Shown here: in pieces, positions 51,652 through 60,600 of the stretch
How positions within the stretch are numbered: position 1 is the first letter of the stretch
How the letters are laid out: every line of letters begins with the position of its first letter
From: JAKOWB01 sp038363005
GTDB taxonomy: Bacteria; Pseudomonadota; Alphaproteobacteria; Kiloniellales; JACOMY01
Assembly (NCBI GenBank): GCA_038363005.1
Contig: JBBQBI010000007.1
Coordinates: 62,001 to 126,000 of the forward strand
DNA length: 64,000 bases
Direction of reading: 5' to 3'
Program-made: the position numbers and the translations under genes
Notes under the pieces: generated by a model
The model's input: the letters and a program-made list of their open reading frames with translations, nothing else
What the model was told of the DNA's origin: nothing
Database searches by the model: none

Positions 51652-54111
51652 ATGTCCGAAAGCCCCAGCCCCGCCATTGCCCTGCCGCGCCACGCCCGCG
51701 TGGTGATCATCGGTGGCGGCATCGTCGGCTGCTCCATCGCCTATCACCTGACCAAGCTGGGCTGGAGCGACGTGCTGCTGCTGGAGCGCAAGCAGCTCAC
51801 CTGCGGCACCACCTGGCACGCCGCCGGCCTGGTGCGCGCCTCGCAGGCCTACGCCAACCTGACCAAGCTGGCGGTCTACACCACCAACCTCTACCGCACC
51901 TTGGAGCAGGAGACCGGCCAGGCCACCGGCTTCAAGGAGACCGGCTCGCTCTCCGTCGCGCTGAACGAGGAGCGCTGGGACGAGTTCAAGCGCAGCGCCA
52001 CCGCCGGCAAGGCCATGGGCGTCGAGGTCGAGGTGATCTCCACCGAGGAGGCAGTGCGCCGCCACCCGCTGCTGAATCCCGAGGGCGTGCTGGGCGCCAT
52101 CTACTTCCCGCGCGACGGGCAGTGCGACCCTGGCGCGACAGCGCTGTCGCTGGCACGCGGTGCCAAGCTGGGCGGTGCGACGATCCTGGAGGGCGTCAAG
52201 GTCACCGGCGTCAAGGTGAAGGACGGCCGGGCCGTCGGCGTCGACACCGACCACGGCGCGGTCGACTGCGACGTGGTGGTGAATGCCGGCGGCATGTGGG
52301 CACGCGACATCGGCCTGATGGCCGGCGTGCGCGTGCCGCTGCACGCGGCCGAGCATTTCTATGCCGTGACCGAGCCGATCGAGGGCCTGCCCACCAAGCT
52401 GCCGGTGCTGCGTGTTATGGACTCCTATACCTACGTGAAGGAGGACGCCGGCAAGATCCTGTTCGGCTGCTTCGAGCCGGTGGGCAAGCCCTGGGGCATG
52501 GAGGGCATCCCCGAGGACTTCTGCTTCGACCAGCTGCCGGAGGACCTGGAGCACTTCTCGCCGGTGGTCGAGGCCATGCTGCATCGCATTCCGGTGCTGC
52601 AGAAGGCCGGCATCCGCACCTTCTTCAACGGCCCGGAGTCCTTCACCCCCGACCAGCGCTACCTGCTGGGCGAGAGCCCGGAGGTGGAGAAGTTCTTCGT
52701 CGCCGCCGGCTTCAACTCCATCGGCATCCAGTCGGCCGGTGGCGCCGGCATGGCGCTGGCGCACTGGATCGTCGACGGCCATGCGCCTTTCGACCTGTGG
52801 GACGTCGACATCCGCCGGATGATGCCGCACCAGAACGACAAGACCTATCTGAAGCAGCGCGTCAGCGAGGCGCTGGGCCTGCTCTACGGCATGCACTGGC
52901 CCTTCCGCCAGTTCGAGACCGCGCGCGGCCAGCGCCTGACGCCGCTGCATGAATGCCTGCGAAAGCGCAATGCCTGCTTCGGCGAGACCGCCGGCTGGGA
53001 GCGCGCCAACTGGTTCGCGCCCGCGGGCGTCGAGCCGGCATACGACTACTCCTGGAAGCGGCAGAACTGGTTTCCCTATCGCGCCGAGGAATGCCGCGCG
53101 GTGCGCGAGGCGGTCGGTCTGCTCGACCTCTCCACCTTCGCCAAGTTCAAGGTCGAGGGGCCAGACGCGGCGCGCGACCTGAACCGCATCTGCGCAGCCG
53201 ACATCGACGTGGCGCCGGGCCGCGCCGTCTATACGCAGTGGCTCAATCCGCGCGGTGGCATAGAGGCCGACCTGACGGTGACGCGCCTGGCGAAGGACGC
53301 CTTCCTGGTGGTCACCGCTGCCGCCACGGCGGTGCGCGACTGGACCTGGCTGACGCGCCACCTGCGCGGCGCGGCGGCGGCCAGCGACGTCACGCTGCGG
53401 TCCGGCATCGTCGGCGTGATGGGGCCGAAGAGTCGCGAGCTGCTGGCGCGCCTCACCGCCGCCGACCTGGGGAACGAGGCGTTCCCCTTCGGCACCAGCC
53501 GGGAGATCGATGTCGCTGGCATAGAGCTGCGCGCCACCCGCATCTCCTACGTCGGCGAGCTTGGCTGGGAGCTGATGGCGCCCTGGGACCAGACCGCCGC
53601 GCTCTACGAGGCGGTGGCCGAGGCCGGCACCGACCTGGGCGTCAAGCCGGTCGGCATGCATGCCATGGACGTGCTGCGCCTGGAGAAGGGCTACCGCCAC
53701 TGGGGTCACGACATCGGCGAGGAGGACACGCCGCTGGAAGCCGGCCTGGGCTTCGCGGTGGGCTGGAAGAAGCCCGGCGAATTCATCGGCCGCGGCGCGC
53801 TGGAGAAGCAGAAGGGCGAGGGTGTTCAGCGCCGCCTGCTGGCCTTCCAGCTCGAGGACCCGGAGATCCTGCTCTATCACAACGAGCCGATCTGGCGCGA
53901 CGGCGTGCTGGTTGGCCGCACCACGAGCGGCAACTACGGCCACACGCTGGGCAGCGCCATCGCGCTGGGCTATGTGCCGGTAGAGCAGGGCAGTCCGCCG
54001 AGCGCCGCGCTGAACGGGCGCTACGAGATCGAGGTCGCTTGGCAGCGTTACCCGGTGAAGGCCAGCCTGGGCCCGCTGTGGGACCCCAAGGGTACGCGAG
54101 TGCGGGGCTAG
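51652..54111 (+). CDS. Dimethylglycine/sarcosine dehydrogenase-like flavoprotein (paralogue 3)
   Basis: An 819-aa protein with the same DAO plus GcvT-like layout as the pair at 26.7-31.6 kb. VVIIGGGIVGCSIAYHLTKL is the FAD motif, and CGTTWHAAGLVRASQA places the covalent-flavin His at 56. The folate domain shows DLSTFAKFKVEGPDA, YTQWLNPRGGIEADLTV, ISYVGELGWELMAP and TPLEAGLGFAVGWKKPG. ATG 51652 has GGAGAG 5 nt upstream; the earlier start at 51631 is rejected. It stands alone, with a different promoter context from the other two, which suggests a separate substrate or condition. Confidence 0.83.
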   Translation: MSESPSPAIALPRHARVVIIGGGIVGCSIAYHLTKLGWSDVLLLERKQLTCGTTWHAAGLVRASQAYANLTKLAVYTTNLYRTLEQETGQATGFKETGSLSVALNEERWDEFKRSATAGKAMGVEVEVISTEEAVRRHPLLNPEGVLGAIYFPRDGQCDPGATALSLARGAKLGGATILEGVKVTGVKVKDGRAVGVDTDHGAVDCDVVVNAGGMWARDIGLMAGVRVPLHAAEHFYAVTEPIEGLPTKLPVLRVMDSYTYVKEDAGKILFGCFEPVGKPWGMEGIPEDFCFDQLPEDLEHFSPVVEAMLHRIPVLQKAGIRTFFNGPESFTPDQRYLLGESPEVEKFFVAAGFNSIGIQSAGGAGMALAHWIVDGHAPFDLWDVDIRRMMPHQNDKTYLKQRVSEALGLLYGMHWPFRQFETARGQRLTPLHECLRKRNACFGETAGWERANWFAPAGVEPAYDYSWKRQNWFPYRAEECRAVREAVGLLDLSTFAKFKVEGPDAARDLNRICAADIDVAPGRAVYTQWLNPRGGIEADLTVTRLAKDAFLVVTAAATAVRDWTWLTRHLRGAAAASDVTLRSGIVGVMGPKSRELLARLTAADLGNEAFPFGTSREIDVAGIELRATRISYVGELGWELMAPWDQTAALYEAVAEAGTDLGVKPVGMHAMDVLRLEKGYRHWGHDIGEEDTPLEAGLGFAVGWKKPGEFIGRGALEKQKGEGVQRRLLAFQLEDPEILLYHNEPIWRDGVLVGRTTSGNYGHTLGSAIALGYVPVEQGSPPSAALNGRYEIEVAWQRYPVKASLGPLWDPKGTRVRG

Positions 54112-54121
54112 GACCGCGACG

Positions 54122-54715
54122 CTACTGCCGCCAGCGGTCCAGCAGGATGTTCATCGCCACGGTGCCGCTGCATTCGCGCGGCGAGGCGCAGTCGCCGAAC
54201 AGCGCCTCGGTTTGCATGATGAGCGAGCCGACCCTGGCCACCTGGCGATGGGCGGCCGGATCCTGCTGCAACTCGGCCAACTCCAGAATCAGAGAGATCA
54301 AGCCGCGGTTGGCGAAGCCGGGCAGTTTCGCCTGCAGTCCCAGGCCACCCGTCGAAGCGGGGTGAGACAGCAGCAGGCCATAGAGGGAGAGGGCCGCGCT
54401 GCTGCGGGCATAGTTGGCGGCGGGCGGCAGGTCCTGAGCGATGGCGATCCACTGGTAGATGCGGCTGGATATCTCGCGGTCGAGTTGTGAGATCCGGGCA
54501 TCGAGCGTGGTCTGCCGCGCCTCCGCCTCCTGGACCTTGATCCAGGTGTAGATGCCGCTGCCCAGCAACAGACCGCACAGCAGGAAGAAGGCGATCAGGT
54601 AGCGTCCGCCGCGCGGGCTCGTGGCCTGCCGCGTGATCAAATGGGCGACGACGTCTGGCGACAACGACGCCAAGATCTTGGAGTCCACGACGGCGGCACT
54701 GGAGACGCGATTCAT
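54122..54715 (-). CDS. Single-pass membrane protein of unknown function
   Basis: A 197-aa protein not recognised. A cytoplasmic N terminus of about 38 residues precedes one membrane helix (YLIAFFLLCGLLLGSGIYTW). It is followed by a predicted coiled coil (VQEAEARQTTLDARISQLDR) and a helical extracytoplasmic domain with a Cys pair (LFGDCASPRECSG), probably a disulfide. The layout resembles a sensor-type periplasmic domain without an output domain. GGAGG lies 7 nt before the ATG. It is convergent with the DMGDH-like gene. Confidence 0.65.
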   Translation of the reverse strand: MNRVSSAAVVDSKILASLSPDVVAHLITRQATSPRGGRYLIAFFLLCGLLLGSGIYTWIKVQEAEARQTTLDARISQLDREISSRIYQWIAIAQDLPPAANYARSSAALSLYGLLLSHPASTGGLGLQAKLPGFANRGLISLILELAELQQDPAAHRQVARVGSLIMQTEALFGDCASPRECSGTVAMNILLDRWRQ

Positions 54716-54805
54716 GCCAACACCTCCGAATAACGGGGTATTCTAAGCATCGTGGGCTTGGACGAGCAATGGGCCGCGTCCCTGGCCTGTGGACAGAGTT
54801 GGATA

Positions 54806-55399
54806 TCAGGTGGATCGGCGCCCTGCGCCGGTCGCCAACGCCAGATAGTCCAGCACTTGGCGGCGCGCCGTTTCCCTATCGAAGCCGCCGGGGGTCAAGG
54901 CGCAACGCACCCAGAGCCCGTCGATCAGCGAGGTCAGGCCCAGCGCCACCGACTTGGCGTGTTCCGCGCCGACCAGCAGCTTCAGGTTGGCCGCGAAGTT
55001 CGACTGCATGCGGTTGTGCAACACGCGCTGCAGACGGCGCGGCTGGCGCTTGAAGGGTGCCTCGGCGCAGAACGACAGCCAAGTGTGGGCGATCTCGGGC
55101 CGGTAGTACCAGGCGGCGAAGTTGGCCTCGACGATGGCCTCGACGCGGGCGAGGGGCGTTTGGGCTGCTGCCAGGCGTTCGGCGACCTCGTGGCCATAGA
55201 GCGCGTTGACATGGCGCAAGGTCGCCTCGATCAGCGCTTCGTGGTTCTCGAAGTAGTGCAGCACCATGCCCTTGGAGAGCCCGGCCTGTGCCGCCACGCG
55301 CGCCAGCGAGGCGGCGCCCACGCCGCCCTGCTTCATGACCGCGAAGGCAGCCTCGACCAGCTCGGCGCGGCGGATCTCGTCGATGCGTTTGCGTCCCAT
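54806..55399 (-). CDS. betI: TetR-family regulator, BetI-like
   Basis: A 197-aa repressor resembling BetI, which controls choline uptake and oxidation. IDEIRRAELVEAAFAVMKQG and RVAAQAGLSKGMVLHYFENH form the HTH, HEALIEATLRHVNALYGHEV follows, and the C-terminal LTSLIDGLWVRCALTPGGFD matches BetI. The divergent gene encodes a ChoX-like choline-binding protein, and a 28-bp inverted repeat lies between them. In BetI the repressor is released by choline. The betA/betB genes are not in the window. Confidence 0.78.
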   Translation of the reverse strand: MGRKRIDEIRRAELVEAAFAVMKQGGVGAASLARVAAQAGLSKGMVLHYFENHEALIEATLRHVNALYGHEVAERLAAAQTPLARVEAIVEANFAAWYYRPEIAHTWLSFCAEAPFKRQPRRLQRVLHNRMQSNFAANLKLLVGAEHAKSVALGLTSLIDGLWVRCALTPGGFDRETARRQVLDYLALATGAGRRST

Positions 55400-55422
55400 G
55401 CGCCAAGTCTAGAGTAAATCAA

Positions 55423-55450
55423 CCGATGGGTCGAGATATTGACCGATCGG
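55423..55450. promoter_or_regulatory. 28-bp inverted repeat, likely BetI operator
   Basis: CCGATGGGTC and GACCGATCGG match as reverse complements at 9 of 10 positions with an 8-bp spacer, midway between betI and choX starts. The right arm overlaps a TTGACC -35-like element (55439-55444), with TAGACT 18 bp on, so a bound repressor would block the choX promoter. Confidence 0.6.
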
Positions 55451-55468
55451 ATAATCTATCGCTAGACT
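55439..55468 (+). promoter_or_regulatory. Candidate choX promoter
   Basis: TTGACC at 55439-55444 and TAGACT at 55463-55468 are spaced 18 bp apart, 31 bp before the choX start. The right half of the inverted repeat lies within it. Confidence 0.45.
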
Positions 55469-55498
55469 GCACACAGTGAACAAGGCTGGGAGGCCGCT

Positions 55499-56431
55499 AT
55501 GCGCAAGACCGTGATGCTGGGAAGCGTGGCTCTGCTACTGAGCTTGGGCACCGCGCAGGCGGCCGAACCGGCGAGCTGCGCGACGGTGCGCATGGCCGAG
55601 CCTGGCTGGAGCGACCTGGCCTTCACCACCGGCACGGCCAGCGTGATCCTCAAGGCGCTGGGCTATGGCGCCGAAAGCCAGGTGCTGGGCATTCCGGTGA
55701 TCTACCAGGCGATGGAGAACAAGCAGCTCGACGTCTTCCTCGGCTACTGGGACCCGGCGATGGAGTCCTACTTTGCCGAGTTCAAGGCGCGCGGCACGGT
55801 GGAGACGCTGCAGCAGAACCTGAGCGGCGCGAAGTACACCTGGGCGACCCTGAAGCCGGCCTATGACGCCGGCCTGCACGACGTGAAGGATGTCGCGGCC
55901 TTCAAGGACAAGTTGGACGGCAAGATCTATGGCATCGAGCCCGGCTCCAACCAGCTGATGCTCGACATGATCGCCGATCCGCAGTACGGCCTGGCCGGCT
56001 TCGATCTGGTGGAATCCAGCGAGCAGGGCATGCTGGCAGAGGTGACGCGCGCCGAGCAGAAGGACGGCTTCATCGTCTTCCAGGCCTGGGCACCGCACCC
56101 GATGAACCTGGCGCACGACATCGCCTACCTTACCGGTGCCGACGACTACTATGGCCCCGACTTCGGCGGTGCCTCAGTCCATACACAGGTGCGCCAGGGC
56201 TACACGGCGGAATGCCCCAACGTCGCCGCCCTGCTGAGCAACCTGACCTTTACGATCGAGCAGGAGTCGGCCGGCATGGCCTACATCCTGGACCAGGGCA
56301 TGGCGCCGGAGGACGCGGCGAGCGAGGCGCTGCTGGCCGATCCCACGGTGTTGGCAGCCTGGCTCAAGGGCGTGACCACGCGCGACGGCGGCGATGGCCT
56401 TGCCGCGGTCAAGGCGGCGCTGGGACTCTGA
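55499..56431 (+). CDS. choX: Choline ABC transporter substrate-binding protein
   Basis: A 310-aa periplasmic choline-binding protein. The signal peptide ends near LGTAQAA. The aromatic box known from Sinorhizobium ChoX is visible: Trp37 and Asp39 in AEPGWSDLAF, Trp84 in FLGYWDPAMES, Tyr113 in AKYTWATL, Asn151 in PGSNQLM and Trp197 in FQAWAPHPMN, with nearly the same spacing. GGGAGG sits 5 nt before the ATG. No choW or choV gene follows; the next gene is convergent, so this binding protein must use a transporter encoded elsewhere. Confidence 0.85.
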   Translation: MRKTVMLGSVALLLSLGTAQAAEPASCATVRMAEPGWSDLAFTTGTASVILKALGYGAESQVLGIPVIYQAMENKQLDVFLGYWDPAMESYFAEFKARGTVETLQQNLSGAKYTWATLKPAYDAGLHDVKDVAAFKDKLDGKIYGIEPGSNQLMLDMIADPQYGLAGFDLVESSEQGMLAEVTRAEQKDGFIVFQAWAPHPMNLAHDIAYLTGADDYYGPDFGGASVHTQVRQGYTAECPNVAALLSNLTFTIEQESAGMAYILDQGMAPEDAASEALLADPTVLAAWLKGVTTRDGGDGLAAVKAALGL

Positions 56432-56461
56432 CCGGCCTACTGGGACGCGGGCTGCTGGCCG

Positions 56462-57088
56462 CTACTGCAGCGCCGCGACGATGGCCGGGTCGTTCAACAG
56501 CACTTCCAGCTTGCGCTTGAGCGCAGCCGAGGCGGCGGCCGAGACCTCGCTTTCGAAGGTGGCGGCGCCCAGGCGATCGTTGCCGGCGACCTTCGACCTG
56601 GCGAGTTCCAGGCCTGCGGCGTCGAGCACCACTGCGGTCAGATCGAAGTCGACCTCCATGTTGAGGTAAAGATCCGACTTCCACTGCTTGACCAGTACGA
56701 CCAGCCCACGTTCGGCCTTGGCGCTGGCGATGGCATCCTGGGCCTTCTGCGCGTCGGCGTTGGGTGCCACCGGGACGGCGCTCGCGCTCACCCCCGATGC
56801 TTTCAGCGCCTCGACGACCAGGCTTGCCACCTCGGTCGCCAGGGTCGCGCCGGAGCGTGTGCTGATATTGAAGGGATTGCCGAAACCGCCGCGCCGGATG
56901 CCGACGAAACTGGGCTCCTTGTCGCCGCTGAGCACGAAACTGCGCTGGTCGAGCACCGCAACCACGACGGGCTTCTCGGTGCTGACCGTCACCGCCGGCT
57001 TCTGGGAGCGGAAATCCACTGTGTTGCCGACGGCACAGCCGCCCAGCAACAGAATGCCAAGGATAGCCGCCACGCGAACTGCAAGCAT
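56462..57088 (-). CDS. YajG-like lipoprotein of unknown function
   Basis: A 208-aa predicted lipoprotein. The signal MLAVRVAAILGILLLGGC ends in lipobox LGGC (Cys18). The mature domain has a repeated alpha/beta pattern (VVVAVLDQRSFVLSGDKEPS; EVASLVVEALKASGVSASA; FDLTAVVLDAAGLELARSKV), which resembles the YajG/TolB-N-like fold of outer-membrane lipoproteins. ATG 57088 has GAGG/GGGG about 6 nt upstream; the frame extends to 57190 without similarity. It is convergent with choX with a 30-bp gap. The function is unknown. Confidence 0.62.
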   Translation of the reverse strand: MLAVRVAAILGILLLGGCAVGNTVDFRSQKPAVTVSTEKPVVVAVLDQRSFVLSGDKEPSFVGIRRGGFGNPFNISTRSGATLATEVASLVVEALKASGVSASAVPVAPNADAQKAQDAIASAKAERGLVVLVKQWKSDLYLNMEVDFDLTAVVLDAAGLELARSKVAGNDRLGAATFESEVSAAASAALKRKLEVLLNDPAIVAALQ

Positions 57089-57647
57089 TTGCCCCACCTC
57101 TTTGCTGAATGCCCCGACGCAATCTCCTTGCGCAACACGCGATGCAGGAGACCGCGGGAACTCTATCCCGAACGGTTGCGCCGCCGTCAACGTCGAAGGC
57201 GGCGCTCCGCGTCTTGTGCAAAGGGGGCGCGCCGACGATTGGCGTTAGCGCGCGGCGGCCGTGGGGACTGGCCGCGCCGATAGCGCCCGGCGTCGCTTGC
57301 GGCGCTGAAGATGTCTGGCCTGGCAGATGCCGCGTTCATGCCCTGGGAGAGAGCCACGTCCGAGAATGGAGGTGCATCGCAAGATTCTTACGGTGCAGAC
57401 AGGAGTAATATCATTTCAAAATAGTGGGCAATTTGATTTTCATCGCAAATTTTCACGGTTTCCTTGCGTGATTTGATGAGCTTGCATAGAAAACCGACGC
57501 CAAACAATTTGCGCGCCCTTTATGGAACTTACTACTTATCGGAAATGTTGAGATTCTGACCAGCAACGAATTGGTTCCGGATAACTAATTCTTGAATAAT
57601 CCAGGCCCGCGTGGCGGTCGAATCTCGTCTTATTGAGGGGACCGCAC
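57089..57647. other. 559-bp AT-richer leader region of the giant autotransporter gene
   Basis: No credible gene is seen. From about 57375 the sequence becomes markedly AT-richer than the rest of the window. It contains an AATTTG/CAAATT dyad (57430-57451) and long A/T runs near 57480-57600. A long 5' leader with promoters and regulator sites for the next gene is the simplest reading. The contrast in composition may also mark a regulated or acquired locus. Confidence 0.6.
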
Positions 57648-60600
57648 GTGTCAAAATTTAACGCTTCCTCCAGCCAAATCGTTGCCTCCCGCCCGCTGAC
57701 CTCAAATCGCCGGTTGCGCCGCGCCGCACTATTTGCCGGCGCTTCAATGGCGGTGATCGCGGCCTGCAGTCTGTCGGAGCCGGTCAACGCCGAAGAGATT
57801 TACCGGCCCTGGCTGGAGCTCAACGGCCAGACCAATTTCGAGTACGGCGGTCCGGGCGCCAAGCTGTTCGTGCCGCTGCAGTCAGGCGTGGGCGCGCTGC
57901 TCTACGGCTATGCCAATATCCAATGGCAGATCGACAACGGCGCTGGATTTGATGCCGGTCTTGGCTATCGCGAACTGTCTAGCGATCGGCAGTATGGCTG
58001 GGGCGCCTTCGGTCTTCTCGGCTTCGGCAGCAGTGGCAACGAGACCGACTATTATCGCGCGACCGGCGGGCTGGAATTCTTCGGCGAGCATTTCGACAGC
58101 AATATCACCGGCTACCTGACCTTCGGTGACGAGGGCCAGCAGAGTGGCGCGCAGATTGGCTCCGGCACCGGCGTCGGCGAGATCTTCGTCGAAGGGCACG
58201 ACATTCGGATGCGGAGCCTTTTGAACGGCGGCACCTACGAGCGCGCCGCGCCGGGTGTCTCGGGCGAGTTCGGCTATCACTTCTACGGCGAGGGTCCGCC
58301 GGCGGGCCCGCTGGCCGATTTCGACCTGCGCCTGTCGGTCGGCGGCTTTGCCTACTTCCCGTCGAACAAGAATCTGAGCGACCCGGTCGGGGCGCTGGGC
58401 AAGAGCGACTACGAAACCGTCTACGGCGGCACCACTGGGGCGGAGCTGCGCCTCTACGAGGTCCCGGGCCTGGGAGAGAATTCCTACGTCTACGCCAACG
58501 TGGAAGGCTCCTATGACAACCAGGACGATCTGGGCGGGACCCTGACGGTGGGTATGCGCATTCCGCTGTTCGGTCCCAACCAGCGGCAGTACCTGACCGC
58601 CCACATCGAGGACCGCATGGTCGACCCGCTACGGATCAACCGGGCGTACTTCGCTGAGCGGGATATCGCGCCGCAGAATGTGGTGGAGACGGTGTTCAGC
58701 CCCTTCTCGCTCGGGCCGCAGGGCGATGCCCAGATAGCCGCAGCCACCCTGGTCACGTCGGGCGATCCGCGGATCATCGACAGCGTGTGGTTCGCGGACT
58801 CTGCCGGCGAGGGCGGCGAGAGCGGCGTCGAGGGCGATGAGACGACGATCGACGCGGCGGTTTCCGGCGCGCAGTCGCAGGCCGTATTGGGCCTCGGCGA
58901 CATCATCGTGGTGACGGATGCGCAGGGCGTCACCGGCCCTGGCATCGCCAGCGGCTCAGGCCTGACCACGCAGGGCGGCATCCAGCTGCTGCAGGAGGAG
59001 ATCATCCTGGCTGGTGGCTCGTCGCTGCTGCTGCAGGGCTCGGTGAGCGGCAATCGCGGCATCTACACCCCGAACGGCGTCAGCGGCACAATCAATCCGG
59101 CCGCCCTCCTCGGTGGCAACAGTCAATCGATCTCGATCCAGGCGCTGGCGCAGATCCCAGTCATTGGCCTGGCGGACAACAACCAGATCATCGGCATCGG
59201 CGTCACCGGCGCCACCCAGGAAGGTCCCTACGCCAACCTTGGCATCGCCGGGCAGGACGTCTTCAACGTCGCGCTGCAGGATCTTGAGATCAGCTACTTC
59301 AACGAGTTCACCACCGCCAGCGGCGTGGCCGGCGGCAGTGGCACCTTCGCACTCGACCCCGGCAGCAATGGCCTGGCCAGCAACGGCGCCGATGGCGACC
59401 CGCAGATTGCCGGCATGGCGGGCGAGTCTGGTGGAATCGCGGGCATCGGCACCAGCGGCGACAGCGGCGGCGACGCGACCGGCGACGCCGGTGCGGTGGC
59501 CGTGGCCTATGCCGCTGGCGTGCTCTTCGTCGACAGCGATCGCATCTTCATCACCAACGTGGTGATCCATGACATCGACGCGCGGGCGACGGCGCTTGGC
59601 GCCGACGCTGGCGTCGGCCAGGTCGGGCTGAGCGGCGGCTTCGGCGCGGATGCCCTTGGCGGCAGCGGCGTCAGCGGTGGCGACGGCAGCGACAGCGGAT
59701 CTGGCACGGATGGTCTCGCCGGCACCGACGCCCTGCTCGACGGCGACGACGGGTCCAGCACGCCCGGCCAGGCTAGCGACGGCGATGTCGCGACTGCCGG
59801 TACCTCAGGTGACGCTGGCGGCGACGGCAGCAGCGGCACCGACGGCGTGGCCGGGGGTGATGGAGGGGCCGGCATTGGCGGTGACGCCGCCACCCAGGCC
59901 TCGCAGGCTGGTGCTGCCGGTGGCACAGGCAGCAGCGGCGGCGATGGCAACGACGGCACCGCGGGCGGTGCCGGCGGCGATGCCCCTGACGCCGGTGCCG
60001 GTGGTGCTGGTGGCAACGCGACGGCAAACGCGCAGGCGGAGGCGTCGGGTGGCGTCGCGGCGACCGCTGCGGCCACGGGTACTGGCGGCGGCGGTGGCGC
60101 GGGCTCGTCCGGCAGCGACGGCCAGAACGGCGAGTCGGTCAGTCCCGAGTCGATCCAGATCGGCGCCGGCGCATCCACCGACGTGCTCGTCGGGGTGATT
60201 GGCAGTGACGGCGCCGGCGCGGGCGGCGACGGACTGCCCGGCGAGAACGGCATTGACGGCACGGCTGGCGAGGCCGGCTTGCAGGGTACCGACGGCACCC
60301 TGGTCGACGATGCCACTCCCGGCACCGCCGGCACCGATGGCATGGCGGTGGAGGCTGGAACCGGCGGCACGGCTGGTCTGGCCGGCCTGTCTGGCCAGTC
60401 CGGCACGAATGGACTGATTGCGACCGCGGGTCTGGACGGCGCCCTCGGCGGTGACGGCGAAGGTGGCCTGGCGGGCGGCAACGCCACCGCGGCGACCGAT
60501 GGTGTCGCCGGCGGCGGCGGCCAGGCCAGCGGCGCTGGCGGCAGCGGCGGCACAGCCGGCGCTGGCGGCAGCGGTGGCGCTGGCGGCAGCGGCGGCGACG

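Noticed and set aside
51442..53943. An 833-codon minus-strand frame opposite the third DMGDH-like gene.
   Set aside because: It is complementary to conserved FAD and folate domains on the plus strand, so it is a shadow.
57536..57787. A minus-strand 83-codon frame across the start of the giant gene.
   Set aside because: It has no ribosome-binding site and no similarity, and it overlaps the signal-peptide coding region of a clear gene.
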